From Blasia pusilla (Eukaryota; Marchantiophyta; Marchantiopsida; Blasiales), in contig CM114271.1 of NCBI GenBank assembly GCA_050084515.1, forward strand, positions 3,162,001-3,226,000: DNA of 64,000 nucleotides. Reading direction: 5' to 3'. Positions within the stretch are counted from its first letter, which is position 1, and each line of letters opens with the position of its first letter. The translations under genes were made by a program, and so were the position numbers. Positions 33,346-45,200 of this stretch are shown one piece after another. The notes beneath the pieces were generated by a model, which was given only the letters and a program-made list of their open reading frames with translations, was not told the origin of the DNA and ran no database searches.

Positions 33346-34640
33346 TGTGATTTTACTATATATTGTTGTTATATAGTAAAATCACCCGCTAAGTAAACTC
33401 CTTTATCATTAAGTTTAAGAAAGAGTTTTATGCGTATTAAGTAAATTAGCCTAGGAAAATGAAATTCTCATGTTTAAACTTCTTTTATGTGACTCATTTG
33501 CGCCGGCCCAACTTCAAGAAAATAGATAATAATTAAAAGATGGGATTAGAAAAGTAAAGTAGTGGGATTGGTCTTTTAATAAAACAAAAGTAAAAATAGT
33601 GTTGGTTGGTCGCTAGGGTTGGTGGGGTAGTTTGGAAGATATGAAGGAAGTAAAAGAGGATATTTTGGAAGAGATAAGAGGTAATCTACTTGTGTCAAAA
33701 TGTGATTGGCTAAGCCTTGAGAGGAAGCCATGTGGCACAAGATAAGATTTTATACTCTTGTGAATCCCTTGTGAGTATATAAAGAGCATGGACCTTCAAG
33801 GGTTCATCACTTTCTACTTCACATATTAAGTCTCTTATGTCATTCTTGAATGTATGGCTTTGGGATTGTTTGCTCTTCCAATGAGAGTGGATTACCCCTT
33901 TTGGGAAAGTAACTTGACCTTGCTCTATTATTCGAGAGTTTTCTAGAGTGTGGTATGTGTGGAGATGAGAGTCCTGTCATCTTAGATGAGTTTAGTCATG
34001 CTAGAAATAGGTGATGGTTTGGCTTGTTATTTTTCGAATGAGAGTGGATTATCCCTCTTGGGAGAGCAACTCCGCCAAATCCTATTTTAGAGGAGAGTAG
34101 AGGATGCTTGTCAAGTATGGATAGGGATGGAGCACGAGTTGTGCCGGATTTTCCTTTCTTTAACCTGTACCACATCAAGATTCTCTTTGTAGATAGGCAC
34201 TAGTTCACTCGCTATCTAGTTTATCACTTTGGGGATGCGTTCATGAACCAAGTCATACAATCTCCAACTCCGGTGATTCTTCCTATAGTCACGTACAGAA
34301 GGACATGGAATTGCACTTTGTATGTCCTTATATAGCTATCCATGGACGTCAATAGGCATGTTTGAGTAGGATTTAACACTAGTTGTGTTATTTTCCTTGT
34401 GTACAAACGTAAAGTAGTTTACAGGGATTTCATAGTTAGAATTTTTGGGATTCCATGTTATGAAGAAGTGATAATCTCGGCACTACCATTCGTGATTCCT
34501 GTCGTGAGAGAATGGAGAGTTTACACAATAATTTTATACTGAAAAAGGAGAAATTATTATAGAGTTTGACTTGCATCAACCACGTCTGCTTCAGCTAGAA
34601 GGTCCGCCCTTACTCGAAGAAAGGACTTTCGACACGACAT
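33346..34640. mobile_element. Foreign insertion inside the second gypsy element, possible solo LTR
   Basis: Comparison with the first gypsy element shows that about 1.3 kb here has no counterpart: the host sequence stops after 'atcatggatata' and resumes near 'ttgcctcctcact'. The insert begins TGTGATTTTAC with a perfect 16-bp hairpin (33347-33362 with 33370-33385). It has a TATA-like 'gagtatataaagagcatgg' near 33773 and a repeated block 'atgagagtggattaycc' at 33881 and 34038. A TATA box and no coding text would fit a solo LTR, but I could not find target duplications. Confidence 0.5.
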
Positions 34641-34793
34641 CGTTGCCTCCTCACTAACCTCTAAATCTGAAGACTCATTGTCTAAATCCACCACTATAGT
34701 CGCTATATGTTGTTGATCTAACATAGTCAACCAACAAAGGAAGGTTGATGCATGCTTACTGAGCACCTTCTTCTCATCACTCTCTTCGTGCCA

Positions 34794-35167
34794 TCAAGCT
34801 CTTGTCTTGTCTCTATTACCCGAGCAAGGGTTACAACTCAACCCATCTGCATCCACATTCACCCAACCCAGCCTATGAACCACCTCAAACTTGTACTCGC
34901 ATAGTAGTAGAGCCCACTTGGCAAGCTTCGATGCAAGCTTGTTAAACTCCATCAACCACCTCAATGATGGATGATTAGTGATAAGTGTGAAAGGATTGCC
35001 ATATAGATAGCATAAAAATGTGCCACGACCCACATTGTAGCCAAGAACACTTCCTCATAGGACCTATAATTTTCCCCTACAATGTTGTTCAATTGGCTTG
35101 CATAAGCCACAACGAACTTCCTCTTCTTATCATCTCTATGAGTGAGCGTCGCGCCTAGACTAAACAT
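34794..35167 (-). pseudogene. Gypsy RNase H fragment (second copy)
   Basis: The minus-strand text 'AYASQLNNIVGENYRSYEEVFLATMW' and 'NPFTLITNHPSLRWLMEF' and 'EYKFEVVHRLGWVNVDADGLS' matches the RNase H of the first copy. The 'DADGLS' motif is intact here, while the catalytic block of the first copy is mutated. The two pieces are in different frames. Confidence 0.9.
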
Positions 35168-35249
35168 GCTCCAATTTGTAATTAGAAAGAACTACCCCTC
35201 ATAAATCTTTGTAGGATGTCATTCTATCGTTGAGCTCCTGAAATATTGG

Positions 35250-36260
35250 CTTCTAATCATCTCCACAAAGCCATATATGATCAATTCTCTTAAGGTCAAA
35301 GATTTCACAATCATACTAAAACCCTTAATACACCATTCACAGAAGTTTGCAAGTCCTATAAATGCTCAAACTCAACTTGCATCTAAAGGGCATGGAATAT
35401 GTACAATAGCCTCTACCTTTGTTTGTAGAATATCTAACCAAACTGGATATATGGTGTGCCCTAAATACTTGATTTTCCCATGGAAGAATCAGCATTTGCT
35501 TCGGTGTAACTTTTGTCCATGTAGTTGCAATCGCCGGAACACCTTCTCCAAGTGTAACTCGTGCTCCATAATCGTGGAATTGAAAATAAGAATTTTATCA
35601 TTGTAATACTGTACAAAATTCAAGCAAGGTAGAATCGTGTCCACAACTCTTTGGAAGTACGCAAGGGCGTTCTTCGACCCAAATAGTACGAACCGCCGTT
35701 GATACAAATAATATCTCCCAAAAAGTCTATCGCCCAAAATATTGTCTTCTTATTGTCCTCCACCCTCATAGGAAGCTGATGGCAGTCATCATGGAGATCT
35801 AAAGTAATAAAGGTTTTGGTATGCACAACCGCATCGAAGATTTTCTCAGAATTGGACATGGCGTATCCATTTGACCTTGTCTATCGATTGACAAGGAAAT
35901 AATCTCCACACATCCACCTATTCATCCAATTGTCATACACATCCTTCTTCATCGGCATGACCATGGCATATTCATACTCTCCATGCTATAACTCCACAAG
36001 TCCTACCTCCCACAAGTCTTGACTCCTACTATGAATCAATGCTCCCTTCATGTTGGACTTCCTATAGGATTGACGTAAGATTAGCGTATCACTAGCCAAC
36101 TCTGTCCGTATATCAAGATCCTTCAAAGTACCTAAGTCCCTCATACTCAAGGTGAAACAACCCACATACCTTTTGAAGAATCTTTATATCCGCCGTCTTT
36201 CTTCTCCTATCAACTCAAGACCTATCACATACTTCCAATTCTCCATTGGACCTCACTTAG
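35250..36260 (-). pseudogene. Gypsy reverse transcriptase (second copy), broken
   Basis: The minus strand contains 'KTFITLDLHDDCHQLPMRVEDNKK' (in part, 35740-35830), 'FVLFGSKNALAYFQRVVD' and 'YYNDKILIFNS' where the family has Y-x-D-D. 'VFRRLQLHGQKLH' follows. Frameshifts separate the fingers, palm and thumb. The catalytic motif has Asn in place of the first Asp. Confidence 0.9.
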
Positions 36261-36521
36261 AGGAGAAGAGACCTATGAATTTGGTTATTATGTAGCAACC
36301 CTAGCCACCTCCGCTACAACCACCCCACTCTCACCTCCTATATCATGCTCTAAATCTGAAAAATGAGCATGTGCTTCTTTGGCCGCCTCTGCACTCTCTA
36401 CTTACACAACATCCTTGGAAGTCCATGTGTGCCTATCTCTCCTCATCTCATCCCCCGCCACTGCCTCTACATACCATGTAAGAAATTTGCCAACTTATGG
36501 ATACGACAATATGGATGACAT

Positions 36522-36590
36522 TCACATCTGATGTTGCTCAACCAAACCTAGGTTGACTATCCATGTGAGACATGTTAGGTCCATCTTTCT
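36522..36590 (-). pseudogene. C-terminal tail of the gypsy methyltransferase-like domain
   Basis: The minus-strand frame reads 'MDLTCLTWIVNLGLVEQ', matching 'MDLNCLT' and the following residues at the end of the methyltransferase-like domain of the first element. Just upstream in transcript order the sequence breaks off into LTR-proximal DNA. The deletion that removed gag, protease and the methyltransferase core therefore ended here. Confidence 0.75.
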
Positions 36591-36639
36591 TGTGTAAAAT
36601 CGAAGTAAAAACAACTCACACGTCCAACTCCACACATGA

Positions 36640-37072
36640 ATCCACACGTGATATCGAGCCACATCCACCCTTTGCCATGAGGGAGCCCATACTCTAAAAG
36701 TCAAGCTACTACCACACATTAAGCAAGAGAATTGCTCCAAAATCTCTATATGAGAAAGATGGCTCACGAAAGCCCTCTTTCCCTCTTTCCCTCTTTGATA
36801 CCCTTGGGAAGAGGAAAAAGCTCTTCCCCCAAAAAGATCCCTCTAAATAGTAACCTACATGTACAAGTTACTCCGTGACCCTTGACTTGGTCAACATGTT
36901 ACCGAGCCGAAAAAATAACGAAAGAGAGACTTTAAAAAAAATGATGATCCTGACACACCAAACCCGTCACCAACCTCATCCGACACCTCAAGAAAAAATT
37001 ACGCCCAATCAGCGAGTTAACCCTCTAGCTGACACGATAGAACTCTACATGTCAACTAACTAAGATGTGACA
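36640..37072 (-). repeat. LTR of the second gypsy element
   Basis: It shares blocks with the LTRs at 18.2 and 27.1 kb in the same order: 'gagaaagatggc', 'cttgggaagag.aaaagctcttcccc', 'gacttggtcaac', 'caacctcatccgacacctc'. It ends at 37064-37072 with GATGTGACA, which is TGTCACATC on the minus strand. It is more diverged than the first pair is from each other. Confidence 0.8.
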
Positions 37073-40000
37073 ATTTGTTTTTCATAGTGTTCTTATTGAA
37101 ATATATAAAAGATCATACATTCTTAACTATGTCTTTGAGAGCATCTCACATATTATCCTAGGATCGTATGTGAGACGCTCTAATAAATATAGTTACGACT
37201 TGGATGACTTCAACCATATTCCTATGGCATAAGATCTACACATCCAAGAAATAATCTATTTTATGATATATGGGTATAGAGAGTGCAAGATGCTACATGA
37301 GATATACACATGTAAAAATAGTTTTTTGAGGAAAAACAAGGAAAGAAATGGATCATGTAGAGGAGTTTGACACATGCATCTCTATGGATCATTTATCTAT
37401 GGATAAAGTTAGTTGTCTTGATCCCAACTAAATCCCATGCGTTATACCAATTCTGAGAATACGAGTTTGATGTGTTATGCTTGCGTACATTGAAGCTCTG
37501 TTTCACTTAAGGTCAATCTTACCAAGGAATTCAATGCCCTTGCAAAAAAAAACCTCAATCATAAATAACAAAGTGTGGAAGAACGAAGACGCTACAAAGC
37601 TAAGAGAGGAGAAAGAATGTAGGTCCTTGTGTAGTAAACTCATAGTCAAAAGAAAAAGCATGCTTATTCCCACTAAACTAATAGTGATATCAAAACTTTT
37701 GAGTTGTTCGTTTATTTTGTTAATTCTTATTTCATGATCGAGCATCGAGAAAATAATCATGCATTTACTCCCTTGAACTCGAGTGTTGTGTGTCACACTA
37801 GGTAGTGTTTAAAAAGGTCATACTCTCAATATTGATCTACACGCAAACACACTTGTATTAGCCATATTTTGGATCGTTTTGTTATAAGAAAAAAAAATGT
37901 GAAGAAAATACAAAATATCTATTTCTCTTGAAAATACAAAGTGGCCTTTCCGTTCGCGACAAAGCTTTGATGGAACCTGAACATGCAAAAACTCAATATA
38001 CGCTACAATTGCACTTTACTACTTATTTCACCACTCGGGAAACTAGGATATTCGACCTTATTTCTTTTGATTCTCTAAAATATTTTCTAGTTATCATAAT
38101 TTAATGGAATAAATCCTATTTTTAGAAAATTTTAATGAAAATTTATTTATACATTTTATTATTGGATTATACCCATTTTTTCTCATCAACAAATTCCCCT
38201 TGTTTTTTTCCTCTAAAAATCATATTTATATCACTATATTATATGTTTCCAACGTAGATATAAATTAGTTTAAATTCATCATCTGAGATGTAAAATATAG
38301 TCACCGTATGAACCTATACAATTTTATTAACATTTTGTGCTCTGTATCATAATACATTCAATAAAAGGTCCTAACGTTTTGGAAGAGATGTTCTACAAAT
38401 AGACTTAAGAAATTGTTTGAGTATATTTGTATGAATTTTTTTGCAAGTTTTTTTTGGTATTGTAGAGTACGTTTTCTACTTGCCCCTCGAGATTGTTACT
38501 CTACTCAATCATGTTTACTTCCATATTTATTTTGAAGTCCCCTTAAATATTTTCTAAAAAATATTTTTTAAATTTATCAAAAAAATTAACCTTGTAAAGA
38601 ATGAGAATATTCTTCATGAATAATCATCCCCTCTTTTTAGAAGAAGAAGAAGAAGTCCCTAGCATCTCTACCTAAGAAAAGGATGGAGGCGCTTATTAAG
38701 GAAGACAACATACTTAATTAGATGGTTAAAAAAAGGATACACCATGTATAAAAGAGGTTAGTTTAATTTTCTCGCATAAGAAAAGAAAAGAAAAGAAAAA
38801 ACTATATTATGAGCAAAGGATATTATTTCTCATTGGTAAGAACCTCTAATATGTGACATTTATCATTTTAAGAAGTAATGACATCTATTTTCAACATAAG
38901 AATGTAATTACATAATTAAGTGTAATTAAGCTAATGGGGTCTTAAGAAGAATATATTTCAAAATTTAGATGTATCGGCTTGATAAGATTCGTATAGAACA
39001 ATTATTTTTAGAGGTTATTTTAAAATTTTGCAATTATTAGTTCGGTAGTTTTATAAAGGCCTCAAAGCTTTTCTCCTGTAGGCTCTAGTAAGCACTAATG
39101 TTTTACTATTGCCTTACTATGATAATTTGTTTAAGACTAAACAAGAATAAATTGATGTATTCAATATGTGATACATGCCTTCTATCACTTTAAAAATTTG
39201 AAGAAAAAATAGAGATATATTTTATTATTTGTGTCATTATTATTGGAGAGTGCGGCTTTAAATTTCAAACATCTTCTCTCTTTATACCTAGCCCTTTCAG
39301 CCAATTGGATAGCTCGCCCTCTCAGCCAACATGATAGTTCGGTTTCTTGGCCAGTAAGATTATTAAGAATCGATTTAAGAAGTGAATCAAAATTTTGGAA
39401 GATTCACTAAGTCTTTCATCGAGGATTATTTTATGTTGTTGATTTAAATAACCTGTGCATTGAATGAGCATCTTTTAGGACCTTAGATGATAAGAAAATG
39501 TTGAAGTTTTATATCGCGAAACTTACAATATCTTACATGATGACACATTATTTAATATTTGATTCTAAGTAAAAGAAGGGAAGAGAGAAGAAGACAATTT
39601 ATTAACCAAAGAAAATTTTAAATCTTTTTTAGCCAAAGGGTATCACTTTCCATGAGATTCAGGAGTTGATTTCAAAATAGAGAAAGGGATAAAATTTCAA
39701 GAAGCAAGGGCTTCATAAGAATCTTCTTGAAAATTCATTTTTTTATATATTAAAATCATGAGAGATAATGTTTAATTTTCAATAAGGTAGGGCAGAGAGA
39801 AAGAAGCACACTTGAACCAGAGACCTTCAAACGTGAAAATTATCAAAATATTTTATGACAAGAGATCAGATAAGAAAGTAATCAACGAGTTTAATTTTCT
39901 ATAAGAGAGGAGAAGTGAAAAATGGGAAATTCTCAATAGGAGAGGGTTTAATAAAGATTTTTGGAAGAGTCATCTATTTGTTTAGATGAAGGGAAGAAAG

Positions 40001-40313
40001 ATAATGTTGGATTTTCAATGGGGAAGAGAAAGAGATAATTTTATCGCAGCAAAGTAGAGTATTGCAAAGAATTTTCTTTTTAGTTTTGATAATGAGTTTG
40101 GATTTTGGGCAAGGGAGAGGAAGAGGAAAACATAAAGAATAATTATTCAACAAGGAAAGGGTTTACTCAGGATTTTTTTAAAATGCCAAATTTCAACCTG
40201 ATACAAGAGGAGAAATAGAACAAAATTTAAACAAGAGAGGTGGCCCTTAAAAAAGGAAAGGCTAAGTAGTGGAGGAGGAGATATTCCAACAAATACGAAT
40301 GGATTTTTCCCTT
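37073..40313. other. AT-rich intergenic, no gene; small foldbacks
   Basis: No coding text. A near-perfect inverted repeat (37138-37152 with 37167-37181, 14 of 15 pairs, extended by AACTAT/ATAGTT outside) lies at the left end. At 39234 a stretch 'tcattattattggagagtgc' is a diverged Helitron-like 5' end on the plus strand, and 'cctgtgcattgaatgagc' at about 39452 may be its decayed hairpin. From 39550 to 40290 the DNA is strongly purine-rich with irregularly repeated 'agagagga' blocks. Confidence 0.5.
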
Positions 40314-40580
40314 GCGCCTATTCATCCTCGGGTTAGGTCAAGGAGGGCAAGAATCGGGTTAAGGAGGCAGGCGCACTTGAGCAAAACTTAAGGGAGATGG
40401 CCGAATCGGAACTCACGACTAGGTGGCTAAGAGGGGAAGACTTTCCTTTGTGCTAGAGCCTCCTGGACATTGCTTAGTGGACCATACAAATTTTACTCTT
40501 TCTACCAAAGAGAATCCTAGGGAGGGGTCAAGGATTACTGATTGGACCTCGGGTCATAAAACTCGAGGATGAATAGGCGC
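40314..40580. mobile_element. MITE-like element with 17-bp perfect terminal inverted repeats
   Basis: GCGCCTATTCATCCTCG at 40314-40330 is the exact reverse complement of 40564-40580. The 267-bp unit has no coding text. A third copy of the terminus, 'gaggatgaataggc', occurs at about 51699-51712, so the end is dispersed. A clear target-site duplication is not visible ('ttccctt' left, 'ttccc' right). Confidence 0.65.
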
Positions 40581-41483
40581 TTCCCACCCATCCCCACGAA
40601 ATGTTTTCTTTCATGTGGTAATGTTTCCCGCTTGAAAGAAAACTTTCCGCACGCTATTATAAAGTGTCCATATTATAGGAAAAATATGACTAAGAATTTA
40701 ATCAAGTCCCAAATCTGTTCATAAACCTCTTAAATCAGATTCAAGTGTGACTATTCTCAAAGTAATATAGATTAAAAAATTATATAAAATATTTGAAACA
40801 AAGTAGTCGAAAATATCCATTCTCTTCCACGTGGCAAGTGCCCAAAGTGTGTGAAAAGAATCGTTGGACAGCGTTCGAGAAGATGCAAGTGGTTTTCGTC
40901 GACCCGGTCACCCGGTCTCTTCTCCAACGGATCTCAATCATCATTGAACCGAACCTCCTCCAACATCCCGTGCACAGGACAGGAATGGATGTAAGTAAGT
41001 TCGCGAAAGCACAAGGCTCCGCTAAGATAGCTGTGCTCTACATCTGGAGTCCCGTTCATCCTCTAGTTTAGGGCGCTGGGTAACTTGGCGGCACGCTCCC
41101 CGCGTGCGCTCGTTTGAATTCGACCGTTGCCATTCAAACACCTCCGCTCGCCCTTCCCTTCCCTCCCAACGTCTCTCTCGCGTCTCCTCCTCTCTCCTCC
41201 TCTCTGTGCTGTCTGGGTCGGTCTGTCCGTCCGTCCCCTGCGGCTCTGCTTCCCCTCTCTTCTCTTCACGACATCAATGGCTCTTCTGATTAGAGGACGC
41301 CGGGAGGGGTCGGAGAGTAGTGTGGATTTGCTGTTGAACGAGCTTCGGTTGCCTGCGAAATCTTCAGGAAAGAGTCTGGGAGAGGAAGGAGGAGGAGGTA
41401 CTGAGCGACGCCGATTATGAGAGTTGATTGATTGATTGACTGGTATCGATGAGAGGAACGTTGCACGAGTGTGCGGGAATTAG

Positions 41484-41900
41484 ATTTGCTGTAGAAGCGA
41501 TGTGAGAAGCAGGTTTGTTGTTGTAAGAGCTGTTGGAGAAGTGAACTGGTTTTGGTGCAAGAGCTGTACAAGAACTTAGATATGTTGCGCGATTCGTGCA
41601 GGAAGTGAAAGTAGATTTGATTTAAGAGCTTTGTGAGGACCAGATTGTTTGCAAGAATTCAAGAATGAGAGGGCCGCCAATCAAACTTTCGCGGGGAGGA
41701 ATGGTAGAGAAGCGGCCTGGGGACTAGATTTGTTTGGAGAGCTGTGTGAGGACTAGGTAGGTTTGTTGCAAGAGCCGTGTGAACTGAATTTGTTGCTCGA
41801 GAGCTACGCCTTTGATGGGAGGAACATTGCTGGGGACTCTGCGAGAACTAGTGTTTTTAGCAAGAACTTCCTGAGAACTAGATTTGTTGCCCGAGTTAAA
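41484..41900 (+). repeat. Irregular tandem repeat in the kinesin leader region
   Basis: Variants of 'gatttgttgcaagagctgtgtgagaact' recur at roughly 41512, 41550, 41572, 41616, 41640, 41725, 41757, 41787 and 41878. They lie between a pyrimidine-rich stretch (41148-41215), which looks like a transcription start region, and the kinesin ATG at 42229. This would place them in the 5' UTR or a leader intron. Confidence 0.65.
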
Positions 41901-42228
41901 AAAATGCGAGAGTCGTCAACCAGGTTTTTGATATGCAGAAATCGGTTTGCAGGACGGTAAAGGGAAGGACAATACAACTTCTTTGCGTTGTTGTAAGATT
42001 TGTTAAATTCTTACGCTGATTGATGGGAGTGGAGTTCGACAAATCAAGAGGAGATAGACACATCTGGGAAAGCTGATTGGATGGATGTTGGTTGAGGGGA
42101 GGCTTGAAGAAACATGTGGGAAGTTTCCGCTCAATTCTAGCGGCGGGTGAAGAGAAATTTGATGTGTTGAAGTTCTAACAGGCATAAGAATTTACTGGAA
42201 TTCTGCGGCATTTTGCTAACAAGCAAAA

Positions 42229-45200
42229 ATGCCGCCTCTGAATCGGTCTCGCTCAGTACGGGGCAGCTCCTCACCCGCAGACTCGCCTGTCAGAGAGAAG
42301 GAGCCATTTTGTTTGGGGCCTTTTCGTCAGCCGAAAAGCTACCCTGTCTCGGGTACGCCGGGTCGAAGATCACGGGCAAATGGTGAAAATGTGCCTCCGG
42401 ATAACACTCATACTGCTGCTTATGTCAAAGCTAATACTCAGAGTCAAGACTCTGGATCTCCTGCCCAGTGCAAGTCAGTCACTAAGGGACGCAACGGAGG
42501 CGCCACACCTTTGCCTGGTAGCCCGGCTTTGCTGCCCCGACCTCCGTCATCGAAGCCGTCTCCTGCAGTCACAGGTCGTAAGAATGATCCTCCGTGTGCA
42601 CAAACGCAAGACGCTCTCGTACCTACCAAGAGGAAGCTCAGCTGGGATGTTAGCAGCGCTGGTGCGGTAGAAACTGTCGCGATTTCAGCAGTTGCTGAAA
42701 TCAGCGGTTCTGATTCGGGAGTGAAGGTTAGTGCTGATTGCAGCTTGTTCTAAACGAAGTATCTAATGCTAGTCAACGTTGTCATTGACTCTTTCTGTCT
42801 ATGTCATCGCAGTTGTGTACCTGTAGAGCAGATAATAAGTGAGATCGTCAAGATGAAATAGTAACACGGGGTCGTGACTGATTAAACATGGTTCATGACG
42901 TAGTCATAGGCAAGAGATGGCTGGACATTCTGTGAACTTCGGTATCGATTCGTTCCATGTGCTCGATTCCTGCCTAGATCTTCAAATTGGTTGAAGGGAA
43001 TTCGGCCGAGTTGCAGACCTCTCAAGCAGATCTCTGCTGTGGACGATGCTTTCATGTACGACAAGGGTAACCATGTCCTCGCTGCATGTTCGATAGTTTG
43101 CTTTGATCGACGCGTCCACTCCAATATGATTACCACTGGCACCTAATGGTATTCATGGATGATAATATGTACTATCATGGTACTCGAGGTCTCGCAAGAA
43201 TGGTGGTAATGAATGGTATCTGTACAGATCAGACATCCATGCTGGAATGTCTCTGCAGTCGATTTTGTATTTGCATGGGGCAGAGAGTGCTATGGAGCTC
43301 CAAGTCGAATGGAGTAGAGCTACACAAACTGCCTGGAGCAAAGCTTAAGTGTTGACCTGCGTAGCTATGGTTTTGCGTTGGAAACAGCACTATTTGTGTA
43401 CGCTTGAACCGGATGATGTGACCATGACATGTACTTCGATGTCATGGAAAGGATTTGCTTTGTCTCATGTCAGCGCTCAATATTAGTCATACTTGCGTGC
43501 AGGTGATCGTGAGAATGCGACCTTTGAACAACAGAGAAGAGCAAGAGGAAGCGATTCAGATAGTTCAGAAAATATCAGTCAATGCTGTTGCTCTTGGTGA
43601 TCAGCAATTTACTTACGATGCCATCGCAGGCGAGAGCGCTTCTCAGGTGAGTTGGCCATTCTACGTTGGGTGTTCCCTTGAAACCTTTTTTGTCATGCAA
43701 ATATATGTTACGCCTGTTCTTTGAATTTCTTCAAACATCCTGTCTATGTCTGAATTATGAGTCGACAAGTACGTGTTTGCGGGATCATCCTACCCTAACT
43801 GAACAAGTCTATTTCAACAACAGTATTGCGTCTACTTCAAATGTCGAGCTATCATGTACTGAACACTTTGGTATTCTGACCGTCTTGACGTTCCAGCAAG
43901 AGGTGTTCGAAATGGTGGGGTTGCCCATGGTGGAGAACTGTCTCGCGGGGTTCAACAGTTCGATATTTGCGTACGGACAGGTATAGTTCCAATCGTAGGA
44001 CAGTTTGTTTGGGTGAATTGATTTGAGCTTGTTGAAGTTGGAAACAGTTTTAAGAAATTGTTCCAAATCGATTTTCTTAATCGTTCGCGATGTGATCGCT
44101 TGAACAGACAGGAAGCGGGAAAACACACACTATGTGGGGCTCAACCAATGATCCGGGTGCCGATTTACCCCCCAATGAAGAGAGAGGTGTTTCTCCAAGA
44201 GTATTCGAGAAACTCTTTGCTCGTATACAGCAGGTGCGAAGCAATTTCGTGTTGTGCAGGCAATATTGGGTGATGTAGCTCTCAGCTGGTACTTGTTTAC
44301 ATGTAATCCTGTAATCAGTTTTACTCACTCCGACGCCAAGAATATTCGTATGTCTTTCGCACCTAATCAGCGAGATCGCGTTCGCAGGAGGAAAAACTCA
44401 ACAGTGACAGACAGTTGCGGTACCAATGCCGTTGCTCCTTTTTAGAGGTGACAATCTGCTCTATACCCAAACTACTCTTCAACTCGTTTTCAGGCTCCTT
44501 CCCCCCTTGTGAATGTTACGACGTAACGGAATTTACCTATAATCTGGGCCATAGGTAGGTCCCGGAAGACGATGCAGCCGCGCAAGATCACTCAAGTGAG
44601 CCTTATTGAACATTGTGCTTGCCTCTGGACTTAACGTGAATTGTGCACTGTGACAGATCTACAACGAGCAGATCACAGATTTATTGGAACCGACTCTGAA
44701 GAATCTTCAGGTTTTGCCCAAGTTACTCGGTTGTTATTGTCTCGCACTAAGAGTCTTGCATTAACCAGGATGATCTTCAGCTCGAATTCGGAGGGTTATG
44801 ATGTTGGAGCTTTGTAGGTTGCGTTTTTAGCTTGCAAATACTAAACCTCGAACCATTGTCCCAGTGTCTTGTTACGTTATTATTACCTTAGATTGTTACC
44901 GGAGTTTTATATGCGGTGGTCTGTCGATGCAGATCAGAGAAGACACGAAAACAGGAGTATACGTCGACAGTCTATCCGAGGAATACGTATGCAATGTGGA
45001 TGATGTCACTCGTCTGCTTTTAAAGGTAACTTTTCGGTTACCTTAGAAAGTGGTTTGCAATCATGCATGCAACGAGGTGGAACTATAGAGACTTGAAGAT
45101 TAAATAGCTCAAGATGCTCATATTTGTTCTGTTTACCATTTTCGTCAGACGCCCTTGGAATATTGTTAAATCCAGTAAAGATCTGTGTTTTCTACGACGT

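Larger units (their letters stand above)
32038..37072 (-). mobile_element. Second, internally deleted gypsy element of the same family
   Basis: The element lies on the minus strand and is collinear with the first from the methyltransferase tail through RT, RNase H and integrase to the first half of the PHD finger, where it stops at about 32038. Its 5' LTR is at 36640-37072. The gag, protease and nearly all of the methyltransferase are missing between the LTR and 36590. The 3' LTR is absent. A foreign segment splits it between RNase H and integrase (about 33346-34640). Confidence 0.88.

Noticed and set aside
38640-38655. Short GAA repeat and other simple repeats as CRISPR-like arrays
   Set aside because: There is no regular spacer pattern, and the context is plant nuclear DNA.
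40793-41071. A 92-codon plus-strand frame upstream of the kinesin
   Set aside because: No family resemblance. It lies where the kinesin promoter is expected.
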